Below are positions 34,177 to 41,758 of a DNA stretch of 45,062 nucleotides, in pieces. The notes under the pieces were generated by a model. That model worked only from the letters and a program-made list of their open reading frames with translations. It was not told the DNA's origin and did not search any database. Every line of letters begins with the position of its first letter. Within the stretch, counting starts at the first letter, position 1. Source of the DNA: an uncultured Paracoccaceae bacterium (GTDB lineage Bacteria > Pseudomonadota > Alphaproteobacteria > Rhodobacterales > Rhodobacteraceae); contig CANMDF010000008.1 of NCBI GenBank assembly GCA_947496605.1, forward strand, positions 1 through 45,062, in the 5' to 3' direction. A program made the translations under genes and the position numbers.

Positions 34177-34695
34177 ATGACATGCGATATGATGCCGTCA
34201 CCAAAAATGACCGACCCGACGCTCACCTGGAGCCGGGACCAATGGCTTAGCTGGGGCGATATCAATGATCCTGCGCAGGCTGATCAAATCCGCTTCCACT
34301 TTCCTAACGCTGATCCGGTCTATGTCGCCGCACTGCAAGGGCTGCTGCGCACGGCGTGGTCGTTTAACGCATCGACCAATCGTCACCTTCAGGTTTACGG
34401 CGACATTGGTGAACTTTATGGGGCCATCGTCCACGACATCGCGTTGCATCGGTTCAGTGCCGAGGGTTCTGACGGACGGCTTGGTGACGACTTTGTCGGA
34501 ATCAAAACCATCTCGCCTTTCAAGAGCTGGAAGGTTGTCAATCTACGCATGGATCGACACTTCAGCAAACTCCTTGCTGTGCGGGTCATGCAGGACTTCT
34601 CTGTGCAAGGGGTGATGGTGTCTCGATCCGCGCTGCCAAAGCCAGACCGTTCCGAGATGATCATAGAATGGGATTCTTTGCGACAGCTGGCGTGA
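34177..34695 (+). CDS. Hypothetical protein, possibly DUF6998-like
   Basis: 172 residues; an AAGGG site lies about 7 bases before ATG 34177. Residues about 60-130 (YGDIGELYGAIVHDIALHRF, then DDFVGIKT) resemble DUF6998-type proteins, whose fold recalls PD-(D/E)xK nucleases. The Glu/Gln before IK is replaced by Gly here, so nuclease activity is doubtful. The likely start of the conserved part is WSRDQWLSW. It directly follows tnpB, so it may be a passenger of the IS66 element. The assignment is tentative. Confidence 0.55.
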   Translation: MTCDMMPSPKMTDPTLTWSRDQWLSWGDINDPAQADQIRFHFPNADPVYVAALQGLLRTAWSFNASTNRHLQVYGDIGELYGAIVHDIALHRFSAEGSDGRLGDDFVGIKTISPFKSWKVVNLRMDRHFSKLLAVRVMQDFSVQGVMVSRSALPKPDRSEMIIEWDSLRQLA

Positions 34696-34840
34696 GCGGT
34701 GTCGAAACCCCAGACATGTTCAAAACCTGAAAACAGGGACAAGCACCGAATGACAACCGCCCCGACCCCACGTGTGGCAGGCAGCTCAAAACTGACTTGA
34801 AAGAGACGACAACACTGGAGTCCCCACTATACAAGATCCA

Positions 34841-35632
34841 ATGATCATCGACATTCCGGCTTCAGGTCTTGCCGCGATACACCGGCTTGCTATCGAGGCA
34901 GCACTGTCGGTCGAACTGTATGCGCAGCAACTGATAGGCGAGGCTGTTGCGGCGTCGGACGCAGGCTCGCTCGAAGACGCGTTCATTACGGGAGAGATGT
35001 CGGGAGAACCGCAAACCTTCGATCGGCAGGCCTTTCGTCAGAAGATGAACGTGATGCACCGCGTCCAACTTGGAAGGCGACCCATGCCAGATGTCGTCAT
35101 CACGGAGATCCCCGGTTCTATCATTGTCGCGTTAAACCAAGACGCCAAAGAAACCGGGCTGTCTGTGGAAGAGTACGCCAAGAACCTGATAACGGAGACG
35201 GTCAGCAGACACGTGGCAAAGATGGACCGCGCCCAGGACCCGCTCGCTGCAGCACGCGCACGCGGTGTGAAAAGATTTGCGGAATTGTTGTCACGCGAAG
35301 ACATGTGGACCGCGGAAGAGATCGCGGTTTTGCTCGGCCTTTCAGCGCAACAGGTCGATGAACTACGACTGGCGCATAGGATCCTCGGGATCACAGGTCC
35401 AACCGGTGAGACCAGATACCCGCGATGGCAGGTCAATTCAGATGACACGATCATCGACGGTTTGGACGAAGCGCTCGCAATCCTTGGCGACAATGGTGCT
35501 ACCGCTTACCGCATCCTTTGCGAGATTTTTCCTGATGGACGCGACAACACCCACTGGCAGTGTCTGCAGGATGGAAGGAAGACGGACGTCCTCAAACGTC
35601 TGCAGGCGATCGCACGCGGCGATTTTGTGTGA
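34841..35632 (+). CDS. Antitoxin-like regulator with duplicated helix motif
   Basis: 263 residues. Two similar helical segments, AAIHRLAIEAALSVELYAQQ and IIVALNQDAKETGLSVEEYA, look like CopG/ribbon-helix-helix antitoxin parts in tandem. The C-terminal half has a helix-turn-helix (TAEEIAVLLGLSAQQVDELR) and then a RYPRWQ...GLDEALAILGDNG...GRKTDVLKRL tail like the Xre/MbcA/ParS toxin-binding domain. There is no toxin gene beside it. It could be an orphan antitoxin or a regulator carried by the element. Confidence 0.5.
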   Translation: MIIDIPASGLAAIHRLAIEAALSVELYAQQLIGEAVAASDAGSLEDAFITGEMSGEPQTFDRQAFRQKMNVMHRVQLGRRPMPDVVITEIPGSIIVALNQDAKETGLSVEEYAKNLITETVSRHVAKMDRAQDPLAAARARGVKRFAELLSREDMWTAEEIAVLLGLSAQQVDELRLAHRILGITGPTGETRYPRWQVNSDDTIIDGLDEALAILGDNGATAYRILCEIFPDGRDNTHWQCLQDGRKTDVLKRLQAIARGDFV

Positions 35633-35967
35633 ATATGCCAAGCAGTCGGGAGAACTCATATCCAAGCACGGAGGCTGCATATCGACCGTTCGATGACCGC
35701 GAACCTAATGACGGCAGAGCGGGACAAACCCGACCTTGGTGTTTGGGCATGCTGCTAACGCAGCATCCGTTTGCATATGCGGCACGCTGATTGTTGCGGT
35801 GCGACGCAAGTCACCAATCCGGTCATTCGTGGACCTCGATTACATGCGAACCGAGACCGCGCTTTCGTTGCTAGCCGGTCAGACCATCGACTCGTGGACG
35901 AAACCGGCTTTCATTCGATCATTAGGGCCACCGCCCGTCATGCAGCTCTAGCATTAAACGGATGTAT
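35633..35967. other. Gap, no gene seen
   Basis: This stretch has no supported gene. A short segment with TAATGACGGCAGAGCGGGAC (35707 on) faintly resembles the left core of the dispersed repeats. Confidence 0.35.
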
Positions 35968-36005
35968 TGGCGCGTTCCGCAAGTGAAATGGCGCATTAGG
36001 CATTT
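35968..36005 (+). promoter_or_regulatory. Paired half-sites upstream of araC-type gene
   Basis: TGGCGCGTTCCGCAAGT (35968-35984) and TGGCGCATTAGGCATTT (35989-36005) are direct repeats whose TGGCGC starts are 21 bases apart. An equal pair lies after the regulator gene at 37064-37101. AraC-family proteins bind such 17-bp direct half-sites at 21-bp spacing. This site would serve autoregulation. Confidence 0.6.
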
Positions 36006-36050
36006 GGCTGAACAACGTCCTTCCCCTATCTTCCAAATTTGGAGGCACCT

Positions 36051-37061
36051 ATGCAACGATCATCGCAGCAACCAACTGTACATGTGGGAAAGGTCTGGCG
36101 GCTCATGCTGGCCGATTTGGACCTCAGCGACCTGGCTGTCCTGCGGCGTGCCGGCCTGCCAAGTGGGCTATTAGATTGTGACGGTAGCCGCATCACGCTC
36201 GACGAATTCTATGCACTTTGGGAAAGCTTTGACGCAGAAGCCCAATCACCAACACTGGCGCTCGAGCTTGGTCAGATCGAGGCAAGCGAGTTCTTCGATC
36301 CTGCCTTCTTTGCGGCCATGTGTGCGCCTAACATGACGGTGGCGGGGCAACGGCTTGGCGAATTCAAGCGCCTTGTGGGGGCCTTCAGCCTTGATGTGGA
36401 GGTGATGCCAACGGCGACCCGGTTTAGCTACCGGTGCAAATACCGGCCCGATTTGCCAAAGACGCTCGCGGCAACTGAGATTGTCTTTTTGGTCAATTTG
36501 CTGCGTCGCGCCACACGCCGGCGCGTTGTGCCGAAGGCTGTCGTCCTACCATCTGAGCTCCAAGAGACGTCCGCGTTCGAAGACTGGTTTGGATGTGAGA
36601 TCTCTCATGGTGAAGCTGCATTTTTCAGCCTCGACCCGATCGACGCCATGCGACCGTTCCTGACGCATGACAATCAAATGTGGCAATCCTTTGAGCCGGA
36701 GTTGCGGCGCCGGATGGACGCAGCGCGCGAAGACCTCGGCATGAGCGCCCGCGTTGAAAATGCCCTGCTGGAGCTCTTGCCCAGCGGACGAACGCAGATC
36801 GATGACGTGGCGGGTGAACTTGCCGTCAGCCGCCGTTCGCTGCAAAGGCGGCTATCGGAAGAAGGCACATCCTGGCTGGATGTTCTTAACGCCGCGCGCA
36901 TGCGATTGGCGAAGCATTATCTGACAAATACGAACCTCGGCACGGTGGAAGTGAGTTTCCTGCTTGGCTTTGAGGATCCCAACTCCTTCTTCAGGGCATT
37001 CCGGCGTTGGACAGATAGCACACCCGAGGCCTGGCGCGAGGCGCAGAGGCTGAAAGCGTGA
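36051..37061 (+). CDS. AraC-family transcriptional regulator
   Basis: 336 residues; ATG 36051 follows GGAGG at 6-base spacing (a TTG at 36039 is inside the site). The N-terminal part (1-200) is an Arabinose_bd-type ligand domain, with LDEFYALWESFDAEAQSPTL. The C-terminal part has two helix-turn-helix units: AGELAVSRRSLQRRLSEEG, then VEVSFLLGFEDPNSFFRAFRRW with TPEAWR. It should control the PfpI-SDR-GST genes behind it, since its likely operator occurs before both. The ligand is unknown; a reactive carbonyl or quinone compound fits the enzymes. Confidence 0.9.
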   Translation: MQRSSQQPTVHVGKVWRLMLADLDLSDLAVLRRAGLPSGLLDCDGSRITLDEFYALWESFDAEAQSPTLALELGQIEASEFFDPAFFAAMCAPNMTVAGQRLGEFKRLVGAFSLDVEVMPTATRFSYRCKYRPDLPKTLAATEIVFLVNLLRRATRRRVVPKAVVLPSELQETSAFEDWFGCEISHGEAAFFSLDPIDAMRPFLTHDNQMWQSFEPELRRRMDAAREDLGMSARVENALLELLPSGRTQIDDVAGELAVSRRSLQRRLSEEGTSWLDVLNAARMRLAKHYLTNTNLGTVEVSFLLGFEDPNSFFRAFRRWTDSTPEAWREAQRLKA

Positions 37062-37063
37062 AG

Positions 37064-37101
37064 TGGCGCGTTGCGCAAGTTTTTTGGCGCAACCTGCGAG
37101 T
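37064..37101 (+). promoter_or_regulatory. Paired half-sites upstream of PfpI-SDR-GST operon
   Basis: TGGCGCGTTGCGCAAGT (37064-37080) and TGGCGCAACCTGCGAGT (37085-37101) are direct repeats starting 21 bases apart, directly behind the regulator's stop codon. They match the pair at 35968-36005. The four half-sites give TGGCGC, a variable core of five, then GC and usually AAGT. Confidence 0.6.
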
Positions 37102-37161
37102 GACGCAGCGTCTCTGAGTATCCATATTGAGATCAACGCAACCTGATCTTTGTGAGGAACC

Positions 37162-37914
37162 ATGACCATATCCACTGCTATCCGTCGCCACGCCAGTGCA
37201 AATGTTGCTGGTAAGAAGGTACTCTACATTGTTTCCAACCCTGCGACCCTGATGGGATTTCCGGTTGGGTTCTTCGCCGAGGAAATGACCGGCCCGTTCT
37301 TTGACCTGATGTAGGCTGGCTGCACGGTCGATATCGCTTCGCCCAAAGGTGGCAAAGTGGAATTTGACGGCTTCTCGGACCCTGAAAATGAGGCAACGCA
37401 ATATCCCAATGACCTGATCACGCTTGGGTTCAAACACCACGCGACCTTCAGCAAACTGTTAGATAACACGCCCTCCATCGCAGATGTGAACATCAGCCAG
37501 TATGATGCAGTCTGCGTCGCAGGTGGCGGAGGCCCGCTGGTCACGTTCAAGGATGACACCGCGCTGCACAAATTGATTGCTGATTTCTATGAGAACGGCA
37601 AGATCATCGGTCTGATCTGCCACGGCACCTGCCTGATGCTCTGGACGACGCTCAGCGACGGGACGCTGATGGCGGACGGCAAAACCTGGACGGGCTATCC
37701 CGACAGTGAAGAACAGATGATGGATGCGGCCTTGGGCACCAAGGTGAACGAATACACTATCGAGACTGAAGCAAAGAAAAACCCGAACACGACGTTTGAG
37801 TCCGCCGCCCCACTGGCCCCTTTCGCGATCCGCGACGGGCAGATCATCACCGGTCAGCAGCAACACAGCACGCGGTTATTCTCTGATCTGCTGATCGAGG
37901 CGCTAGCTGAATAG
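37162..37914 (+). pseudogene. DJ-1/PfpI family protein, interrupted by amber codon
   Basis: The frame from ATG 37162 (GTGAGGAAC upstream) encodes a 250-codon class I glutamine-amidotransferase-like (DJ-1/PfpI) protein. A TAG at 37312-37314 is codon 51, between FFDLM and AGCTVDIASPKGG. A Glu or Gln codon is expected there. Everything else is intact, including the nucleophile elbow LICHGTC (Cys) and FAIRDGQIITGQQQHS. The family includes glyoxalase/deglycase-like and chaperone proteins. A single-base nonsense change, recent decay or readthrough could explain it. It starts an operon with SDR and GST genes. Confidence 0.8.
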
Positions 37915-37959
37915 TCGGACAAAGCTCCGCCATAATCAAGAATTCAAGGGAGTATTCAA

Positions 37960-38967
37960 ATGACGAAGGTCTTCTTGACCGGTGCGTCCGGTTTCATCGC
38001 CAAACACATCCTGCGTGAATTGCTGTATAAGGGCTACGCCGTCCGCGCTTCGGTCCGGTCCGAAAAACGCCAAACAGAGCTGCAGGAACTGTTTCCAGAA
38101 GCGACGCTGGAATTTGCAACATTGGATCTAACCATGGACGAAGGATGGCAGGATGCCTTGCAAGGCTGTGATGTGCTGATCCACACGGCCTCGCCATTTC
38201 CGCTGACTGAACCCAAAGACCCGCAAGACCTTATCAGACCCGCTGTGGACGGCACATTACGGGCGATGCGCGCGGCAAAGGAGGCCGGTATCACGCGGAT
38301 CATTCTGACGTCGTCCTGTGCCGCGATCTACAAACAGGCGGACAAGCCGAAGATGCAGCCTTCGGACGAAACCAACTGGACAACGCCTGACGATCCCTCG
38401 GTCGGGTCCTACGAAGCCTCCAAGACGCTGGCGGAAAAAGCGGCCTGGGATTTTGTCGCAGACAACCCCGAGATCGCGCTGACGACCATCAACCCTGGCG
38501 CTGTCTTCGGCCCGCCGATGGATGCTCGCTATGGGGCATCGCTTGAGCTAGTTGAACAGTTGATGACCGGCAAGGTGCCGATGGCACCTCCCGTCGACAT
38601 GGTTGCTGTCGATGTGCGTGATGTGGCGCGGATGCATGTCGCGGCGATCGACCTCGAGGCGGCCAAAGACCAACGCTTTGCCGCAGCAAGCGGAACCTAT
38701 TCTCTGCTCGAGTTCGGTAAGATGCTGAAAAGCTGGGATGCGAGCCTAAAAACACCGGGGCGAGAGGCTCCTGTCTGGCTGCTGCGGATCATGGGGCTGT
38801 TCTCCAAGGACGTGAAAGGGGTTCTGGAAAATGTCGGGCGCACGCTCGCGGTCTCTGGAGCGAAGGCCGAGAAGACCTTCGGCTTCAAATTCATCCCGGT
38901 CAAGGATGCGCTGGTCGCTTCGGCCACAGCTGTCCAGACATACAAACTGAAAGAGAATTCCAAATGA
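37960..38967 (+). CDS. NAD(P)-dependent SDR (aldehyde/ketone reductase type)
   Basis: 335 residues, AAGGGAG upstream of ATG. An extended short-chain dehydrogenase: nucleotide loop TGASGFIA at 7-14, SSCAAIYKQ, and the catalytic YEASK (Tyr/Lys) near 150, with NPGAVFGPP following. It resembles dihydroflavonol/cinnamoyl-CoA-reductase-like aldehyde reductases. It likely reduces an aldehyde or ketone with NAD(P)H. It overlaps the GST gene by four bases. The operon pattern suggests detoxification of reactive carbonyls. Confidence 0.88.
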   Translation: MTKVFLTGASGFIAKHILRELLYKGYAVRASVRSEKRQTELQELFPEATLEFATLDLTMDEGWQDALQGCDVLIHTASPFPLTEPKDPQDLIRPAVDGTLRAMRAAKEAGITRIILTSSCAAIYKQADKPKMQPSDETNWTTPDDPSVGSYEASKTLAEKAAWDFVADNPEIALTTINPGAVFGPPMDARYGASLELVEQLMTGKVPMAPPVDMVAVDVRDVARMHVAAIDLEAAKDQRFAAASGTYSLLEFGKMLKSWDASLKTPGREAPVWLLRIMGLFSKDVKGVLENVGRTLAVSGAKAEKTFGFKFIPVKDALVASATAVQTYKLKENSK

Positions 38968-39572
38968 TCACTGCATATCTGTGGGGCACACCCAACGGCT
39001 ACAAAGTGGCCATCGCACTTGAGGAAATGGGTCTCGACTATGAGATCAACTGGGTCAACATCGGCACTGGCGAACAGCATGAGCCTGACTACCTCAAAAT
39101 TTCTCCCAACGGAAAGATCCCTGCGATTGTTGATCATGATACCGGGATCAGCCTGATGGAATCCGGCGCGATCCTACAATATCTGGCTGAAAAGACCGGT
39201 AAATTCGCAGGCGAAACCTCGCAAGACCGCTGGAACGTGACACAGTGGCTGCATTGGCAGATGGGCGGTCTTGGTCCTATGATGGGACAGTCCAATCATT
39301 TTCGTGGGCTGACGGAAAAGGTCCCCTACGCCGAGACCCGCTACAAGAACGAGACCGCACGCCTTTTCGATGTCCTCGAGACGCAACTGAACGGCCGCGA
39401 CTATATTGCAGGCGACTACTCCATCGCCGACATGGCAGCCGTCGCTTGGGCCGGTATGGCTCCGATGATGGAAGATGATCGTTTGACTGCTTGCAGCAAC
39501 GTCATGGGTTGGATTGAACGTAACGTGGCACGCCCTGCGACGGCCCGGGCCATTGCGCTGTCACCTACCTGA
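38964..39572 (+). CDS. Glutathione S-transferase family protein (YfcG-like)
   Basis: 202 residues, ATGA overlap with the SDR gene. The N-terminal thioredoxin-fold domain has WGTPNGYKVAIALEE (YfcG-type TPNG motif), NGKIPAIVDHD and LMESGAILQYLAE. The C-terminal helical domain has YIAGDYSIADMAAVAW. YfcG-like proteins act as glutathione-dependent disulfide reductases. With the SDR and PfpI-like neighbours it probably belongs to a carbonyl or redox stress unit under the AraC regulator. Confidence 0.9.
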   Translation: MITAYLWGTPNGYKVAIALEEMGLDYEINWVNIGTGEQHEPDYLKISPNGKIPAIVDHDTGISLMESGAILQYLAEKTGKFAGETSQDRWNVTQWLHWQMGGLGPMMGQSNHFRGLTEKVPYAETRYKNETARLFDVLETQLNGRDYIAGDYSIADMAAVAWAGMAPMMEDDRLTACSNVMGWIERNVARPATARAIALSPT

Positions 39573-40169
39573 GTGCAACAGGCTACTTCGCTGGTGAAGT
39601 GCCAAATGCTGCTGAACCGAGTTGGGTGCGATTGATCTCAGACGGACCTGACTTGGATCATGCTTGCCATTGCTCTCGACTAGCGACACGCGGTTTCTCC
39701 CGCAATTAACCTTTACCAAGTCAGACACGGCCAATTTGACAAGACCGCATCCACGTAGCTAGTTGTCGATGGCGACGTTAGACAAAGCCAAATCCCCTCG
39801 ATAACGCGCCAGTTCGAGCCACGCGCGTATCGCCCAGACTTGTTTTGGCAGCAAAGACCGTTTTTGACTCAGGAGACGCCCCGTTTTCTAGGCCATGGGT
39901 TTCGGGAATGTCGCGGAAAGTTGGACTCTTGGCAAGATTTGCCCTCCGATCCTCCCTCAAAACCCAGTCATCAGCGCTTCGCCGACTATAAAGCACAGCT
40001 TACCTCGAATGACTGCTTTATTTGCAGGTAAACACTGCTTTGCATCGTGCACGTGTGGCGATTTTCGTGCTGCGCGCGCACGCAGCGAAAAAGGTGAATT
40101 CACAGGTTGGGCTCCTTCGAGACCTTCGCTGCAACTTGGATGAACGTCAGCTTTTGGGTTGCCGCCCGC
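39573..40169. other. 600-base gap with repeat copy G
   Basis: No gene is supported. Repeat copy G lies at 40070-40155 (CGCACGCAGCGAAAAAGGTG, GGTTGGGCTCCTTCGAGACC, CTTCGCTGCAACTTGG). A segment with GAATGACTGCTTTATTTGCA at 40007-40026 resembles copy A. Other frames lack start signals. Confidence 0.45.
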
Positions 40170-40439
40170 TCAATCCTTGAATGGGAATTCGCTGTTCAGA
40201 TAGTCGCTTAGACCCAAAGTTTGTAGCTTCTTACGAATTTGCGCAGCCTTTCTCGTAGACCAAGCGGCGAGAATGGCTGAGGCCGTCGACAAGGGGAGGC
40301 AGATAAGCTGCGCGTTCCCGAGTTGTTCAGCTCTGACCAAATCGAAATAGAGTAGAACTGGCGTCAAGCTGGCAAACAAAACCGAAATGCCAAGGAATAT
40401 CCACGAAGCTAACTCCAGTTTGCTAGCGCGGCTCTTCAT
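40170..40439 (-). CDS. Small two-helix membrane protein
   Basis: 89 residues with two membrane segments, LASWIFLGISVLFASLTPVL and AQLICLPLSTASAILAAWST, and a basic loop and tail (RKAAQIRKKLQ). Its start is 3 bases after the stop of the zinc-ribbon gene, so it is the third gene of a tight operon with the XRE regulator. I do not recognise a family. A toxin, holin-like or sensing role would be guesswork. Confidence 0.6.
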   Translation of the reverse strand: MKSRASKLELASWIFLGISVLFASLTPVLLYFDLVRAEQLGNAQLICLPLSTASAILAAWSTRKAAQIRKKLQTLGLSDYLNSEFPFKD

Positions 40440-40442
40440 CTT

Positions 40443-40748
40443 TTACTGGGTCGGCGCGATCCAGTTCCAAAGCATAGTATCGATCTGGCCTCTGAGATTT
40501 TCATCGCAAACGGGGCAGGACTTGGCTGAAAGCTGCAGTCGACCGTCTATCTCATCAAAATGTAGATACTCTTCCCGACCGCAGCCCCGACATTCGAAAC
40601 GATGAGGACATGAGCCAAAATCGATTACGCGCCGAACAAAATCAGTGCGAATAGAATCTTCGGTTTTTGTCTTGAGCTCATCTAGTGCATCATCAAGCAG
40701 CCGACTGTCTCGCACCGAGGCTAGGTCCGGTATTCCTGCGCTGCGCAT
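40443..40748 (-). CDS. Small zinc-ribbon protein
   Basis: 101 residues. Five cysteines lie in SCPHRFECRGCGREEY and SCPVCDENL; CRGC and CPVC look like a zinc ribbon. The N-terminal 40 residues are helical and acidic/basic. It starts 2 bases past the XRE gene stop. No enzyme domain is visible. A DNA- or protein-binding adaptor is likely; function unknown. Confidence 0.6.
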   Translation of the reverse strand: MRSAGIPDLASVRDSRLLDDALDELKTKTEDSIRTDFVRRVIDFGSCPHRFECRGCGREEYLHFDEIDGRLQLSAKSCPVCDENLRGQIDTMLWNWIAPTQ

Positions 40749-40750
40749 TG

Positions 40751-41242
40751 CTAAGCTGCCTCTGACATCGATACGATTAAGCTGTTGAGCAGCGGGTCAA
40801 ATTGCAAGTTGGCGGGGCTTGCGTCTCGATCAGATGTGTAGAGTTGAGCCTCTACCTGCATCGCCAAAGCTAACCGCTTGTCAGGATCAATTATTCGGTC
40901 CAGCTTCCGCAGCTGAGCGTCGATAAACCTAAAGATCTTATCGTATCTGGCCGCTATGGCCTGGTTCCTTTCGAGCATTCTTTGCGTACCGTCATCGAAA
41001 GCCAACCAGGAAATATCTAGCCCGTATTTATCCGCGACGTTGCGCACGACAAAAAAAGGAACTTCTCTCTCAGCCCTTTCGTAGCTCTGATAGGCGCTGC
41101 GACTAACGCCTACAGAAATTGCAAATTCCTGTTGGGACAACTTGTGCTTCTTACGCACCTCACGGAAGCGTTGGCCCAGTCCATGATCATAGCGCGCCTG
41201 GTTCAAGATCAAAATCTCCAATATTGACGCATATGGCATCAT
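40751..41242 (-). CDS. XRE-family transcriptional regulator
   Basis: 163 residues. The Cro/CI-type helix-turn-helix is at about residues 24-75 (LGQRFREVRKKHKLSQQEFA, then GVSRSAYQSYERAEREVPFF). The rest is a helical dimerisation or effector part without a protease site. ATG 41242 is part of an inverted repeat (41229-41246) and there is no ribosome binding site before it, so it may be leaderless or start later. It likely represses its own operon and perhaps the divergent excisionase-like gene. Confidence 0.85.
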   Translation of the reverse strand: MMPYASILEILILNQARYDHGLGQRFREVRKKHKLSQQEFAISVGVSRSAYQSYERAEREVPFFVVRNVADKYGLDISWLAFDDGTQRMLERNQAIAARYDKIFRFIDAQLRKLDRIIDPDKRLALAMQVEAQLYTSDRDASPANLQFDPLLNSLIVSMSEAA

Positions 41243-41246
41243 ATGC
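41229..41246. promoter_or_regulatory. Inverted repeat over the XRE start codon
   Basis: GCATATG-GCAT-CATATGC has two perfect 7-bp arms around a 4-base spacer. The start codon of the XRE gene (41242-41240) is inside it. An operator in this place would allow tight autorepression and also affect the divergent gene 80 bases away. Confidence 0.5.
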
Positions 41247-41324
41247 TAGCGAATCGGGTGAGCAATGAGCATAACGAAGCAAAAGCAGACAAAAAGTCAC
41301 AAAATTCCCCTGGGGATGTAGGCA

Positions 41325-41561
41325 ATGAGCGACCGGCAACAATCTGAGCAAAAACAACTTGAAACCCCATCTGAACTCGCCTCACGAGTTGGTTTGCCCG
41401 TCGCAAGTGTACGTTATTTGATAAAGACTCTGCAGCTTGAACATATCTACGTAACGCCAGGCAAACGAAACCCAAAGATACCAGCCGGCTCTTGGGAAAA
41501 ATACGTGGCCGCGAATACGATCGCATCATCCGAGAAAGCGGGGCACGACATGTCAGCTTAA
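41325..41561 (+). CDS. Small helix-turn-helix protein, excisionase-like
   Basis: 78 residues. The core TPSELASRVGLPVASVRYLIKT resembles the HTH_17/AlpA/MerR-like motif of excisionases, followed by a short wing (HIYVTPGKRNPKIPAGSWEKY). It is divergent from the XRE regulator and 197 bases before tnpC. GATGTAGG lies upstream of ATG 41325. An element-control role is plausible but not shown. Confidence 0.6.
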   Translation: MSDRQQSEQKQLETPSELASRVGLPVASVRYLIKTLQLEHIYVTPGKRNPKIPAGSWEKYVAANTIASSEKAGHDMSA

Positions 41562-41589
41562 ACACAAATGACATGGGCCGAAAAAGGTT

Positions 41590-41622
41590 GAGCCCGGCGG
41601 AGTAGGATCCATAGCCGGGCTC
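41590..41622 (+). terminator. Hairpin behind the excisionase-like gene
   Basis: GAGCCCGGC pairs with GCCGGGCTC across a 15-base loop; the tail is GGAAAATC, without a T-run. It may end the small gene's transcript. A related GCCGGGCTC occurs in the hairpin at 43646-43673. Confidence 0.4.
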
Positions 41623-41758
41623 GGAAAATCACTGCTAGCGATTTCGTTTATCATCCCATCGTTAGCGCAAGAAATCAAGAGCAACCGTGTGCGATATTTC
41701 GGGCACGGTGTGCGAAGCGGTGTTTTCGACACGCTTCAGATGAGGATGAAACACTTAC

